A stretch of DNA of 64,000 bases from Kiritimatiellia bacterium (GCA_017405115.1 JAFRBA010000228.1:5282-69281); one strand, 5' to 3'; shown: positions 53,901-62,086, numbered from the stretch's first letter. Translations and numbers: made by a program. Notes: generated by a model from the letters alone, not told the origin.

Positions 53901-54730
53901 CGATCCCCGAGTCGCAGACGGACCGCAACTCGAGCTGGGAGACCACCTTCCATCCAGCCCTGCACGACGAAGGCGACGGCGTCACCCTCAAGCTCTACGC
54001 AGACCCCGCCATCTCTGCGGAAGTCCACGCCGCCGGCGTGACGAGGCTGTTCCTGCTGGCGCTCCGCAAGGCGGCGTCGGTGCCGTTCCGCCGCAGCCGC
54101 ATTCCGCTCGACGCCGCGCTCTACCTGAAGGAGATGGACTACGCGGACGAAGCCGTCGCCGGCGACGTGCTCCACGGGGCGGTCCGCGAGACTATGGTGC
54201 TGGGGCGTCCGCCCGTGCGCACCGCAGAGGAGTTCGAGAGCCGCCTGCGCGAGGGCCGGGCGCCGCTCTTGAAGGCGCAGGCGGAGATCACGGCGGTGCT
54301 CGTCGATTCCGCCGCGGAAGCAATGCGTATTTCGCGGCAGATGGAGGACGGACGGATTCCGGAAGCGACCGCTGACTCCGTCTCGACGCAGCTTGCCTGG
54401 CTCCTGTACCGCGGATTCCCGCGCGCCGTGCCACTCGCGGCGATGCGCCACTACAGGCGCTACCTGCGCGGCGCGGCGATCCGCCTCGAGCGTGCACGTC
54501 TGAACCCGGCGGCTGACATGGCGAAGGAGGCGAAGCTTTCGCCATACTGGGAGAGCTACCGCGCGGCGCTTTCGAAGCGGGATCAGTGCGACCACGCGGC
54601 GCTAGACGAGTTTCGGTGGATGATCGAAGAGTATCGCGTCTCGCTGTTCGCGCAGGAGCTCCGCACGCCGCAGCCTGTCAGCCCGAAGCGCCTCGACGCC
54701 AAGTGGGCCGCCGTCGGCCTTCAGGGCTGA
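50990..54730 (+). CDS. hrpA: ATP-dependent RNA helicase HrpA (DEAH family)
   Basis: The 1246-residue protein is close to the usual HrpA length. Walker A is GDTGSGKTT (about 35-43), DEAH (133-136) sits in IIIDEAHERTLNVDFLLGIL, motif III is SSATLD, and the second RecA domain has VFLPGERDIRE, TNIAETSVTIPGI and QRAGRCGRVGPG. Winged-helix and ratchet regions follow, and the last about 550 residues correspond to the HrpA-specific C-terminal part (DUF3418). HrpA is linked to mRNA processing and rescue of stalled ribosomes in E. coli. The gene has its own leaderless-type promoter and overlaps the convergent glycosyltransferase gene by 10 bases. Confidence 0.93.
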   Translation: METKDLNYPPELPVCEHRAEILSAMKASPVVIVCGDTGSGKTTQLPKMALELGRAAHGRRIVCTQPRRLAAVTVAERVAEELKAEVGGLVGFRHRFARRISSETRIEFMTDGVLLAETRFDALLRAYDTIIIDEAHERTLNVDFLLGILKRILEKRRDLKVVVSSATLDAARFSAFFGNAPVISVPGRLFPIEIKYRPPPEDEDRDLPRDVAAAVAELPPDGDILVFLPGERDIRETADLLADVRADDDVIPLLASLPASEQRRAVLPSPRRRIILATNIAETSVTIPGIRAVVDSGLARISRYVHRTQVQRLQVEPVSQASARQRAGRCGRVGPGVCLRLYSEEDFASRDAYTPPEVLRSSLAGVILALLDLRLGDIDKFPFIDPPKPAMVREGLRELLELGAIGRAGVGPDAREVVLTDVGRRLARIPVEPRLARMLLAASQNAVLPSVLPIVAAMACDDPRRRPMDEREKAEQSHARFRVAGSDFLGTLKLWQWWNDETKDLSQSKSRKLCKASYLSYPKMREWRDLVHQLETLSKRIGLDAASDNGGPDMIHRSLLSGLLGRIGRYDEDERNYRGAHGLRFAIHPSSALARKRAKDKPPPAGRQAPAAKRQAPDWIMAGELVDTSRMFARNAAVIDVRWLEPVAGPMCRHSYHSPEWDAQTGFVRATEQVTLYGLVIVQGRRCDYSRIDPAVSRAVFIRRGLIDGEFPNPPPQVRGNNRLLDALRRRAERSRRPDTLDADGIFAHFDKVIPQGICSANALRKWLRAAPAAETEPFVLKQTDWWPDESASDRDFPDSLRIAGAKLSLSYRHSPDDPENDGVTCSIRRSDVSVLRLWRSDWLVPGMLPEKISWMLNTLPSALRRTLAPISDSTAILLSLLKPGAQPLEDAVREAACRRWGVRIPNGAWDWSKLPPHLKMRFRVRDDTTGRTVALSRDLDEVLRAVGAPRGGASAAPRQSAVCRTWEFGTIPESQTDRNSSWETTFHPALHDEGDGVTLKLYADPAISAEVHAAGVTRLFLLALRKAASVPFRRSRIPLDAALYLKEMDYADEAVAGDVLHGAVRETMVLGRPPVRTAEEFESRLREGRAPLLKAQAEITAVLVDSAAEAMRISRQMEDGRIPEATADSVSTQLAWLLYRGFPRAVPLAAMRHYRRYLRGAAIRLERARLNPAADMAKEAKLSPYWESYRAALSKRDQCDHAALDEFRWMIEEYRVSLFAQELRTPQPVSPKRLDAKWAAVGLQG

Positions 54731-56580
54731 CCATCCGCCCCGGGGTGGTCGACGCCAATGTACTCGCAGGGCGCGCGGCGCGCGCAAAGCCCGTGGAGGA
54801 ACCTTACGCCGTAAGTCACGTGCGTCGCGAAGACGCCCAGCGCCGTCAGAAGCCATGTAACCGGGTTTACGGCAAACGTCGTAAGCAGGACGAGCGAGAA
54901 ATACGCCAGCGACGGGACGGCGATAAAGCCGTGCCACGCGCAGAAGAGCCAGACCGGCATGCAGTCGGGCTCGGGAACCGCAGCGAGGACTGCGGCGGCG
55001 ACTAGATACAGCACGAACAGCGACGGCACGAAATACGAGAGGTGCGCCGAGTTGGACGGAAATCGGCGCACGAAGTAGCCGCGGTGGAACGCATAGCGCC
55101 CTAGCTGGCGAAGGTGCGGCGCGAAGAGGGCTCTGCGGTGGTGGTGCACCACGATCCACGGGTCGTAGACTATGCGGTGGCCGCTGTCGACTATGTCCTT
55201 GCACAGAAGCGTGTCCTCGCCCGGCCAAAAGTCGGTCCGGTAGCCGCCGATCTGGCGAAGGAGGTCTGTTCTCGCGAACAGGTTGCAGCTCGGATAGTCG
55301 TCGACGTCGCGCCTGACGCCGCCTGCGCGGTAGCGGTAGCGGTAGTTGCCGGAGACGAGGAAGTTGTCGTACACACGCCCGCCGAGACGCGCCATGTAAC
55401 CGTCTCCTGGCGGCGTGACGCCCGGCCCTCCGACAGCCCCGATGTCTTGGTCGCCGAAGTACTTCACGGCATACTCCAGCCAGTGCGCGTCGGGGTAGGC
55501 GTCGTCGTCTATAAAGGCCACTATCTCGCCCTTGGCCTCGCGGATCCCGATGTTGCGCTTCTCGGCGGGACGCACCTTTCCAGTCGCCAGCACCCTGACC
55601 CGCCCGTCCCAGGCGGCATCGGCCGCGACAGGGTCGTCGGGTAGGACTATCGCCTCCCAGGCCCCATATGTCTGGTCCCCCATTGCCCGCAGGCATTCGT
55701 CCAGCATCCAGCTACGCCCCGGGCAGGCGATCACGACCGTCACGAACGGATCGCGGTCGAGCCGGCGAGGGACGAGGCAGCGCGCATAGTAGCGGAGCAG
55801 CCGGAGCCGGTAGAACACCGCAAGCGTGTCAATCGCCATCCTGTGGACGGTTTGCGGCTTGAGGGCCCCGAACTTCTGCCCGAACCGGATGACCACCGGG
55901 GCCTCGGCGATCTTCGCGCCGCGGCTTGCCGCGATTGCCAGGAGTTCGAGGTCGAATGCGTATGTCTTCACGAGCATTCGGTCGAGCGCATCCCCGAGCA
56001 CCTCGCGCCGGAAGAGTTTCATTCCAGTCTGCGTGTCGGTTATCGGAAGCCCCACGAACAGCCTCACGAACGAGAAATAGCAGAAGCTCACCAGCCGCCT
56101 GTGCCAGGGGTACTGCACCACGGAACGGGGATGGCGCTTCGAACCCACGACTATGTCGGCGCCATTCGAGACGAGCGCGTTGAAGAATGCCGGCGTCTGG
56201 CGCGGGTTTATGTCCAGGTCGCCGTCCAGCAGCATCACGTATTCGCCCTTGGAGGCGTCGAAGCCCGCCCGGAGCGCGGCGCCCTTCCCGCCGTTGCGGC
56301 GGCAAATGACGGGCCTTATCACGACATGCTTGTAGGCGGACGCCCACTCGGGAGGAGTGGCCTCCACGAAACGGGCGAGAATCAGGTCCGTTCCGTCGTC
56401 ACTTCCGTCGTCCACGGGCACCAGCTCTGCTCTAACGCAGTGTCGCTCAAAGAGGTCGGCGACCTGCCGCAGGTTTGGCTCGGCCTTAGCGGCGAGGTGA
56501 TAGAGCGGCATCACGACGGAGAGCCGTCCCTCGCCCAAGGTCTCGCGCACTATGCGCCACTTCTCGTCCGTCGCCGCCAC
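54721..56580 (-). CDS. Tandem GT2-GT2 membrane glycosyltransferase
   Basis: A 619-residue protein with two family-2 glycosyltransferase domains. The first (about 15-260) is of the polyprenyl-phosphate glucose/mannose synthase type: LVPVDDGSDDGTD, LLDGDLDINP and TDTQTGMKLFRREV. The second (about 280-510) has VTVVIACPGRSWMLDECLRA, VAFIDDDAYPDAHW and a W-x-G-E-D-T-L-L sugar acceptor motif. Three to four membrane helices end the protein. It may form a lipid-linked sugar and then use it in cell-envelope glycan synthesis. The GTG at 56580, one base after the GH20-CE15 stop and preceded by GGAG, is chosen; an ATG at 56664 would add 28 residues of no family similarity. Confidence 0.75.
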   Translation of the reverse strand: MAATDEKWRIVRETLGEGRLSVVMPLYHLAAKAEPNLRQVADLFERHCVRAELVPVDDGSDDGTDLILARFVEATPPEWASAYKHVVIRPVICRRNGGKGAALRAGFDASKGEYVMLLDGDLDINPRQTPAFFNALVSNGADIVVGSKRHPRSVVQYPWHRRLVSFCYFSFVRLFVGLPITDTQTGMKLFRREVLGDALDRMLVKTYAFDLELLAIAASRGAKIAEAPVVIRFGQKFGALKPQTVHRMAIDTLAVFYRLRLLRYYARCLVPRRLDRDPFVTVVIACPGRSWMLDECLRAMGDQTYGAWEAIVLPDDPVAADAAWDGRVRVLATGKVRPAEKRNIGIREAKGEIVAFIDDDAYPDAHWLEYAVKYFGDQDIGAVGGPGVTPPGDGYMARLGGRVYDNFLVSGNYRYRYRAGGVRRDVDDYPSCNLFARTDLLRQIGGYRTDFWPGEDTLLCKDIVDSGHRIVYDPWIVVHHHRRALFAPHLRQLGRYAFHRGYFVRRFPSNSAHLSYFVPSLFVLYLVAAAVLAAVPEPDCMPVWLFCAWHGFIAVPSLAYFSLVLLTTFAVNPVTWLLTALGVFATHVTYGVRFLHGLCARRAPCEYIGVDHPGADGQP

Positions 56581-56581
56581 A

Positions 56582-59233
56582 CTACTCTCCGCGCCATCCG
56601 TGTGCGTCGGCGAAGTCCATGTACACGCCCCAGTCGTAGGGGGTAAGGTCGTGCTTTCCGTCACGCAAATGATAGCTCACGTCCGCCCCGCAGATCGGCG
56701 CCCCCGTCGGGGGAAACTCCGCGTCGGCGATCCCGCGCCGTCCATACAGCTCCCACGCCGGCGAGGCGAGGCGCACGGTGTGGAACTCGCCTACCGGCCC
56801 CGCGCCGGGGTCGCCGGAAGCGGACGCCACGGCAAGCAGGCGGGGCGCGACAAGCGCCGCGAGCTCGTGCTGGTCGAAGTCCATGGGCTCGGCGACCAGC
56901 GACCACGAGCCACGCCAGGCGTCTATCTGCTCTATGCGCCGGTCGTGGTTCATGCAGTAGCGCTGGAACGCCCCGCAGAACCAGTACGTAACGCGCGAGT
57001 TGAGGAATATGGCGTAGTACTCGCTTGTCGGAAGGTCTACGTGGGCTAGCTTTGCGCCGCCGCATCCCGAGCAGTTGACGCACGTCATCGCGAAGCGCTC
57101 GTCGGTCGCGCCCGCGAGAAGCGAAGTCTTGCCGCCTCGGCTGTGGCCGACGACGCCGACATGCGCGGCGTCCAGGCTCGGCTCGGTCTCTATCCAGTCC
57201 ATCACGCGGCTCGCGCCCCATGCCCATGCCGAAAGCGTGCCCCAGCTCCGGTCAGTGCGATCCGCCGGCCGCTCGTAGCACGGGAAGACACCTCCAAGGA
57301 ACGCCGTCGCCGGGTTGTACGTCTCGGGCGCGACGTCGCCGTTGAAGAACGCGATGGCCGCATAGCCTCGCCCGACGATCTCCTCGGCGGGCCAGAACCC
57401 GCTCTTCACGGCGCGCGTGGGATCAAGGTTCTTCTCGGGGCTTCTGTTGCAGATGAGCACGAACGCCGGAACGGGCCGCGCCGACTTCGGGATGAACGCG
57501 GTGGCGACGAACGAATTGGTGCCGTACGGCCCGCGGTACGAGATGCGCACTCGTCGCCTCACCGCCGTTCCGCCCATCATCTCCACGGCAGGCTCGTCGT
57601 CGGAGAAAGAAACGTCCGGCTTCTCGGCGGCGGCCGGCCTCACGCCGTACATCCGCTCGAGGAACCTGGCCAAGAGCTCGGGACGACGCACGCCCTCCCA
57701 GGCGGCGACGTCGCGGACCGGCGCGCCGCCGAACGTCGTCAGCAGCTCCGGAACGTCCTCGGGCTCGGGGACCTCCTCCGCTTCGAACGGCGCGGCGTTC
57801 ACGCCGCCGGCCACAAGGCGGCGCCGATGAACGGCGAGCCTTTCGGCGAAATCGCGCCAGTCGCGTCTCTCCGGACCGGTCCAGAGCGCCTCGGCGATCG
57901 CGCAGGCGCGCGGCCACGTCTTCCAGTCGAGGTCGAAGCGCGTCGTGGTGTATTCGCTCCAGCAGTTCGCCTGGCCTCCGAGGATGTGCTTCCTGTCCTC
58001 CTCGGCGACGCCGACCGACGGATCGAACCAGTAGCAGCGCTTCAGGGGCAGGCAGCCGCCTATGTAGGTGAACGGGTCGCCGTCGATTCCCTGCGCATAG
58101 TCCAGGTAGCAGAAGGTGTTCGGCGTGCAGACCACGTCATGCCCGCGCCTGGCCGCCTCGGACGCGCTCATGACTTCGCGGCCGTGGCGCGCCGTGCGCC
58201 AGCTCATGCCGATGGCGCTCTTCGGAACGTCGCCGAGGAGTATCTCGTCCCAGCCGATCGCCCTGCGCCCCCTGGCGTCCAGGAAGCGGACGATCCTTGC
58301 CGTCAGCATGGCCTGCAGCCCGCGCTCGTCCTTAATTCCCATCGCCCGCATCTTCGCCTGGCACTTCGCGCAGGCCTCCCAGCGCTTCTTCGGACACTCG
58401 TCGCCGCCGATGTGGATCACCTTGGAGTCGGGGAAGAGTTCGCAGACCTCGTCGAGGATGTCCTCCATGAGGAGTGCGCCGTCCTCGTTTCCTGCGCAGA
58501 GGACGTCGTCCTCTATCGACCAGTAGACCCGCGGAACGCGCGGCAGCGACGGACCGACGCAGGAGAGCTCCGGATGGGCCGCCAGGAGGGCTCGCACGTG
58601 TCCCGGCATCTCGATCTCGGGCACTACCCTGATGTGGCGATCCTTCGCATAGGCCAGTATCTCGCGCACGTCTTCCTGCGTGTAGAAGAACGGCCCGTAC
58701 TGCCGGCCGTCAAGCTCGAATTTGAGCTTCCCGCCGGGCCAGCTCGGCTTCGTGCCGTACAGCACGGACTTCGGACGTTTCGCGCCCCATTCCACGAGCT
58801 CCGGGTGGCGCTTGAGCTCTAGCCGCCAGCCCTGGTCGTCGACAAGGTGCCAGTGGAAGACGTTCATCTTGTGCCGCGCCATCAGGTCAAGGCATCTCTT
58901 TACGACCGTCTTGCCGAAGAAGTGGCGGGCGTCGTCCAGCATCAGGCCCCGCCAGGAGTACCGCGGCGAGTCGACGATTTCGCAGCATGGCATCGCCCCC
59001 TTCTCGTCGCGCAGCTGCCGCATCGTCTCGCGCGCGTAGAACTCGCCCGCGTCGTCCGCCGCCGCGATCGACACTGAGTCGCCCCGCACGACGAGCCGGT
59101 ACCCCTCCGAGGGGAGACGCGCGTCGCGTGACACGGCGACCGACGCGTTGGACGGACACGTGCCGCCCGTTTCGGCGACTTCTGCGGGCTGCGGGACAAG
59201 CGCCAGCGCGGCAATGACTGCGGCTAGATGCAT
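56582..59233 (-). CDS. Exported GH20 beta-hexosaminidase fused to a CE15 glucuronoyl esterase
   Basis: An 883-residue secreted protein. After a short signal (MHLAAVIAALALVPQ), a GH20b domain (VPQPAEVAETGG) and GH20 barrel run to about 500. The barrel has the catalytic Asp278-Glu279 in HIGGDECPKKRW and HWHLVDDQGWRLELK. From about 515 a second enzyme follows, a CE15-type alpha/beta hydrolase: GHSRGGK with Ser698 and GKHDLTPYDW with His861, the GxSRxGK and His signatures of glucuronoyl methylesterases, plus YGPRYE-like early strands. GH20 removes beta-GlcNAc/GalNAc; CE15 hydrolyses esters of glucuronic acid. The join is unusual. Promoter at 59268, GGAG seven bases before ATG. Confidence 0.85.
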   Translation of the reverse strand: MHLAAVIAALALVPQPAEVAETGGTCPSNASVAVSRDARLPSEGYRLVVRGDSVSIAAADDAGEFYARETMRQLRDEKGAMPCCEIVDSPRYSWRGLMLDDARHFFGKTVVKRCLDLMARHKMNVFHWHLVDDQGWRLELKRHPELVEWGAKRPKSVLYGTKPSWPGGKLKFELDGRQYGPFFYTQEDVREILAYAKDRHIRVVPEIEMPGHVRALLAAHPELSCVGPSLPRVPRVYWSIEDDVLCAGNEDGALLMEDILDEVCELFPDSKVIHIGGDECPKKRWEACAKCQAKMRAMGIKDERGLQAMLTARIVRFLDARGRRAIGWDEILLGDVPKSAIGMSWRTARHGREVMSASEAARRGHDVVCTPNTFCYLDYAQGIDGDPFTYIGGCLPLKRCYWFDPSVGVAEEDRKHILGGQANCWSEYTTTRFDLDWKTWPRACAIAEALWTGPERRDWRDFAERLAVHRRRLVAGGVNAAPFEAEEVPEPEDVPELLTTFGGAPVRDVAAWEGVRRPELLARFLERMYGVRPAAAEKPDVSFSDDEPAVEMMGGTAVRRRVRISYRGPYGTNSFVATAFIPKSARPVPAFVLICNRSPEKNLDPTRAVKSGFWPAEEIVGRGYAAIAFFNGDVAPETYNPATAFLGGVFPCYERPADRTDRSWGTLSAWAWGASRVMDWIETEPSLDAAHVGVVGHSRGGKTSLLAGATDERFAMTCVNCSGCGGAKLAHVDLPTSEYYAIFLNSRVTYWFCGAFQRYCMNHDRRIEQIDAWRGSWSLVAEPMDFDQHELAALVAPRLLAVASASGDPGAGPVGEFHTVRLASPAWELYGRRGIADAEFPPTGAPICGADVSYHLRDGKHDLTPYDWGVYMDFADAHGWRGE

Positions 59234-59267
59234 AACATGACTCCGATATCGTTGCTAGGTGCGGTAT

Positions 59268-59276
59268 ATTATACCA
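59268..59276 (-). promoter_or_regulatory. Extended -10 of the GH20-CE15 gene
   Basis: Minus strand TGGTATAAT ending at 59268. Predicted start about 59261, giving a 28-nt leader with GGAG. It lies in the 50-base gap after the acyltransferase gene. Confidence 0.65.
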
Positions 59277-59284
59277 AAAACGGA

Positions 59285-60193
59285 CTACCCCAACGGCTCG
59301 GGCGGCTCCAGTATCCAGCGCTTGTTGTACCAGTACCACTCGCCGGGGTGGCGGCGAATGCCGGCGTCGAGACTCTCTAGGGGCCGACGCGTAAGGCGCT
59401 CTGCCTCTGCCCGCCGGTCTGGCGCGGCGGGGTCGGGGCGCAGCGTGTCAAGGTGCTCGAAGACATGCTGTCCGCCCTCGCGGCGCATCATCGCGACGAC
59501 GATGGGGCACCCGCAGTGCACGGCGAACATCGCGCCGGCGTGCGACACGTTGGCCGTGCCGCCGAAGAAAGGCGCGCTTACGTCGGGCTTGCGCACGCGC
59601 AGGTCGGGCAGGATGGCGAACGCCCGCCCGGCCGCCAGCTTCTCCCGTATCTGCGCGAGAGTGCCGCGGTCGTCGCGGTCGAGCACCTCGATGTCGCCGT
59701 AATGGCGCGCCATCCAGGCATTGAGCTTCGGGTTGCGCTGCCGCGCCGCGATCGCGAAGAGAGGAAGGCCGTACTTCGCCATCGACCACGCAGCCATGTA
59801 CCAGTTCCCGCAGTGCGGCACCATGATCACCACCCCGCGCCCCTCGTCCACGTATGCTTGGAGCCTGTCCTTGTATTTCAGCCCGTCACGGACGTGCCTG
59901 TCCATCCAGGCTCTGTCCAGCGACGGCGCGCGCATCATCTCCACCGCAGTCATGAGAACGTTCTGAAGCGACTGCACCGCTATTGAGACGGCCTCGCGGC
60001 GGCTTTTCTCCGGGAATACGGACATGATCCTCTCAAGCGTCCTGCGGCGCTTGAACCTGAACACGCGGACTGCCAGCGTCCCGAGAAGGCGCGCCCCCGC
60101 CATCGCTGCGGAGTACGGCACCATGTTCACTAGCGCGCACACCGTCCGGAGCGCAGCATATTCGACGTTAACAGCCAGCCTGCCCTTGGCCAT
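59285..60193 (-). CDS. LpxL/HtrB-type lipid A acyltransferase
   Basis: A 302-residue inner-membrane protein of the lysophospholipid/lipid A acyltransferase family. A helix at about 15-45 is followed by the acyltransferase core: VVIMVPHCGNWYMAAW (121-136), FAILPDLRVRKPDVSAPFFG and the aromatic C-terminal end EWYWYNKRW typical of LpxL/LpxM. The catalytic H-x4-E/D box reads HCGNWY here, with Tyr132 in place of the acid. The enzyme would add a secondary acyl chain to lipid A. A GGGAG site five bases before the ATG and 36 bases after rnfG suggest it is the last gene of the rnf unit. A shift of catalytic residue or loss of activity is possible. Confidence 0.8.
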   Translation of the reverse strand: MAKGRLAVNVEYAALRTVCALVNMVPYSAAMAGARLLGTLAVRVFRFKRRRTLERIMSVFPEKSRREAVSIAVQSLQNVLMTAVEMMRAPSLDRAWMDRHVRDGLKYKDRLQAYVDEGRGVVIMVPHCGNWYMAAWSMAKYGLPLFAIAARQRNPKLNAWMARHYGDIEVLDRDDRGTLAQIREKLAAGRAFAILPDLRVRKPDVSAPFFGGTANVSHAGAMFAVHCGCPIVVAMMRREGGQHVFEHLDTLRPDPAAPDRRAEAERLTRRPLESLDAGIRRHPGEWYWYNKRWILEPPEPLG

Positions 60194-60229
60194 GTCGCTC
60201 CCTACAGCAGCCTGCCGAAGCGACGCACT

Positions 60230-60745
60230 TCACTTAAGCTTCTTCTGCGCGTCGGCTATCGCCCTGCACACCGCACGCGACGTTATCGTCGCGGCGGTGA
60301 TGGCCTCGATCTCGCCGCCGTCCTTCTTCACAGAAAGCGAGGAGCCGTCCTTGCCGCCGAACTGGGACGAGAACTCGGGCGTGTTGAGGTTCATGCCAAG
60401 GCCGGGCGTCTCGGCGGCGGCGAGCGTCTTGTAGCACTCGACCGTCTTCTTGTCCGCCCTGAAGCCCACCATCAGCACGATGTCGCCGCCGTAGCCGCCG
60501 GCGTCCATGCCCTTCGCGGCATAGCCCACCACCTTGCCAGCCGCATCCGTCCCGACGTAGAACCCGCCCTTCTCCTCCACATTGACGGCACCATTCGGGA
60601 GCACCGCCTTCACGGCGCCCTGCTCCTTCTTCACCTTCATCTCGGCGATTGGGTCCTTCGTTATCTCGTTGACGTACGCGAGAACCGCGGCGCAGATGCC
60701 GCTGATCGCGGTGAGGCTGACAACTAGCGAAAGTATCTTCTTCAT
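60230..60745 (-). CDS. rnfG: Electron transport complex subunit RnfG (FMN-binding)
   Basis: A 171-residue membrane-anchored protein: a single N-terminal helix (LSLVVSLTAISGICAAVLAY) and an FMN-binding domain. The flavinylation-type motif is EAITAATITSRAV (about 147-159), equivalent to the S-x-G-A-T-x-T of RnfG/NqrC, where FMN is bound covalently through Thr. TPGLG and the downstream GMNLNTPEFSSQF also match. RnfG carries electrons between RnfC and RnfD in the ferredoxin:NAD+ oxidoreductase that pumps Na+ or H+. The start at 60745 follows GGAGA; a longer frame reaches into the heptamer repeat and is unlikely. It follows rnfD; rnfE, rnfA and rnfB do not follow. Confidence 0.85.
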   Translation of the reverse strand: MKKILSLVVSLTAISGICAAVLAYVNEITKDPIAEMKVKKEQGAVKAVLPNGAVNVEEKGGFYVGTDAAGKVVGYAAKGMDAGGYGGDIVLMVGFRADKKTVECYKTLAAAETPGLGMNLNTPEFSSQFGGKDGSSLSVKKDGGEIEAITAATITSRAVCRAIADAQKKLK

Positions 60746-60759
60746 CTGATTCTCCACTT

Positions 60760-60808
60760 CACTTTCCACTTTCCACTTTACACTTTACACTTTACACTTT
60801 ACACTTTA
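60760..60808. repeat. Heptamer tandem array spanning the rnfD stop codon
   Basis: Seven perfect 7-mers in a row: CACTTTC twice, then CACTTTA five times, with degenerate copies on both sides. The rnfD TAA (60792-60794) lies inside the array, so the last residues of RnfD (SVKCKV) derive from repeat sequence. Confidence 0.9.
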
Positions 60809-61805
60809 CACTCCCAAAGGGCTTCGGCTGCGTCCAGCGGTTGATCAGCGGACACACCGAGTTCATGATCAGGATGGCGAAGCTGCATCCCTCCGGATAG
60901 CCGCCAAACTGGCGGATCAGCATGCACACGAGCCCGCAGCCGACGCCAAACACGAGCTTGCCCTTGCCGGTAGTGGGCGACGTCACGTAGTCCGTCGCCA
61001 TGAAGCACGCGCCAAGCATCACGCCGCCAGTGAGGACCTGGGCCATGGCCGGCGCGCCGCCGGCAATCAGCGAGTAGACGAAGACCGTCGCGATGAACGC
61101 GACCGGTATGTGCCAGGTGATGACCTTCCTGAGGAGGAGATAGACGGCGCCAATGGCAATCGCGATGGCCGAGACCTCGCCGATGCAGCCCGGCATGTTG
61201 CCCAGGAGCATGTCCCAGAGGCAGGGAATGCCCGTTGCGGCCTTGTCGCAGAGGCCGTGTGGCGAGGCGGACGTCATCGCATCCGCGACGAACCACGTCT
61301 TCATCGTCGCGAGCGGAGTCGCCGTCGTCACGGCGTCGGGGGTGCGCCACCAGTACGGCTTGAGCCAGGTCGTCATGGGGCCGGTGAACGAGATGAGCAT
61401 GAACGCGCGAGCGGCGAGCGCCGGGTTGAACGGGTTCATGCCGAGGCCGCCGAAGACCTGCTTCGCGACGCCAATCGCGAACACCGAGCCGACGACAGCC
61501 ATCCAGAGGGGAAGGCCCGCGGGCAGGTTCAGCGCGAGCAGCAGGCCCGTCACCACGGCGGAGAGGTCGCCTATCGTGTTGTCGCGCTTCATCGCGATGC
61601 GGCATAGCGACTCCGTCACAATGCATGCCGCCACGCACGTCGCGACCGTCCACAGCGCCGGCATGCCGAAGAACCAGATGCCCGCCGCGGTCGTCGGCAA
61701 GAGCGCGATTATGACGTCGAGCATGATACGCCGCACGCTCGAATTCGCATGCGTGTGCGGCGAAGAGCTCAGGATGTAGTGCTCAGTTGTCTCTTTAGGT
61801 TTCAT
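60792..61805 (-). CDS. rnfD: Electron transport complex subunit RnfD
   Basis: The 337-residue inner-membrane protein has about nine helices. The FMN attachment site is near Thr163 in VTTATPLAT (S/T-A/G-A-T-P pattern). The preceding LGMNPFNPALAARAF and later ATDYVTSPTTGKGK and RQFGGYPEGCSFAILIMN are highly typical of RnfD/NqrB. It is part of the Na+- or H+-pumping ferredoxin:NAD+ complex. Its start forms ATGA with the stop of the DUF2442 gene, and GAGG lies nine bases upstream, so its translation is coupled to that gene. The C-terminal six residues are repeat-derived. Confidence 0.92.
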   Translation of the reverse strand: MKPKETTEHYILSSSPHTHANSSVRRIMLDVIIALLPTTAAGIWFFGMPALWTVATCVAACIVTESLCRIAMKRDNTIGDLSAVVTGLLLALNLPAGLPLWMAVVGSVFAIGVAKQVFGGLGMNPFNPALAARAFMLISFTGPMTTWLKPYWWRTPDAVTTATPLATMKTWFVADAMTSASPHGLCDKAATGIPCLWDMLLGNMPGCIGEVSAIAIAIGAVYLLLRKVITWHIPVAFIATVFVYSLIAGGAPAMAQVLTGGVMLGACFMATDYVTSPTTGKGKLVFGVGCGLVCMLIRQFGGYPEGCSFAILIMNSVCPLINRWTQPKPFGSVKCKV

Positions 61806-62086
61806 TTTTGGTCCTCGTTAAATCCTCTTGCCATGGTTGGTTTCTTCTTGACATGCTGCCCCCAGTCACCGCGAAGCAGACCTGCAAATGACAGATCTTC
61901 GTCTATGTCTGGCCAATGGATGCCGTCCTCGTCGACCTCTATGTGAAGCAGTTGATCGCGTGAAGCCTGCTCAAGCCGCCAATTTCCCGAAATCGGAAAA
62001 GAAAGCGACACGTTGTTTGGCAATCTAACGTAGAAACGCGAATCAGCAAACGAAACATCTGGAGCAACGTTAATCGAAGTATTCAT
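61802..62086 (-). CDS. DUF2442 protein embedded in the rnf operon
   Basis: A 94-residue soluble protein of the DUF2442 family. The central GNWRLEQASRDQLLHIEVDE and the end GIHWPDIDEDLSFAGLLRGD carry the family's W-x-D-I-D-E-D-x-S signature. DUF2442 is commonly found next to DUF4160, and the pair is often considered a possible toxin-antitoxin or small regulatory unit, without proof. It overlaps the DUF4160 gene by 17 bases, has AAGGAG before its ATG, and ends in ATGA with rnfD. Composition is less GC-rich than the rnf genes, suggesting insertion from elsewhere. Confidence 0.82.
   Translation of the reverse strand: MNTSINVAPDVSFADSRFYVRLPNNVSLSFPISGNWRLEQASRDQLLHIEVDEDGIHWPDIDEDLSFAGLLRGDWGQHVKKKPTMARGFNEDQK

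Noticed and set aside
60760..60808. CRISPR array
   Set aside because: Units are 7 bp and contiguous with no spacers; no cas genes in the window.
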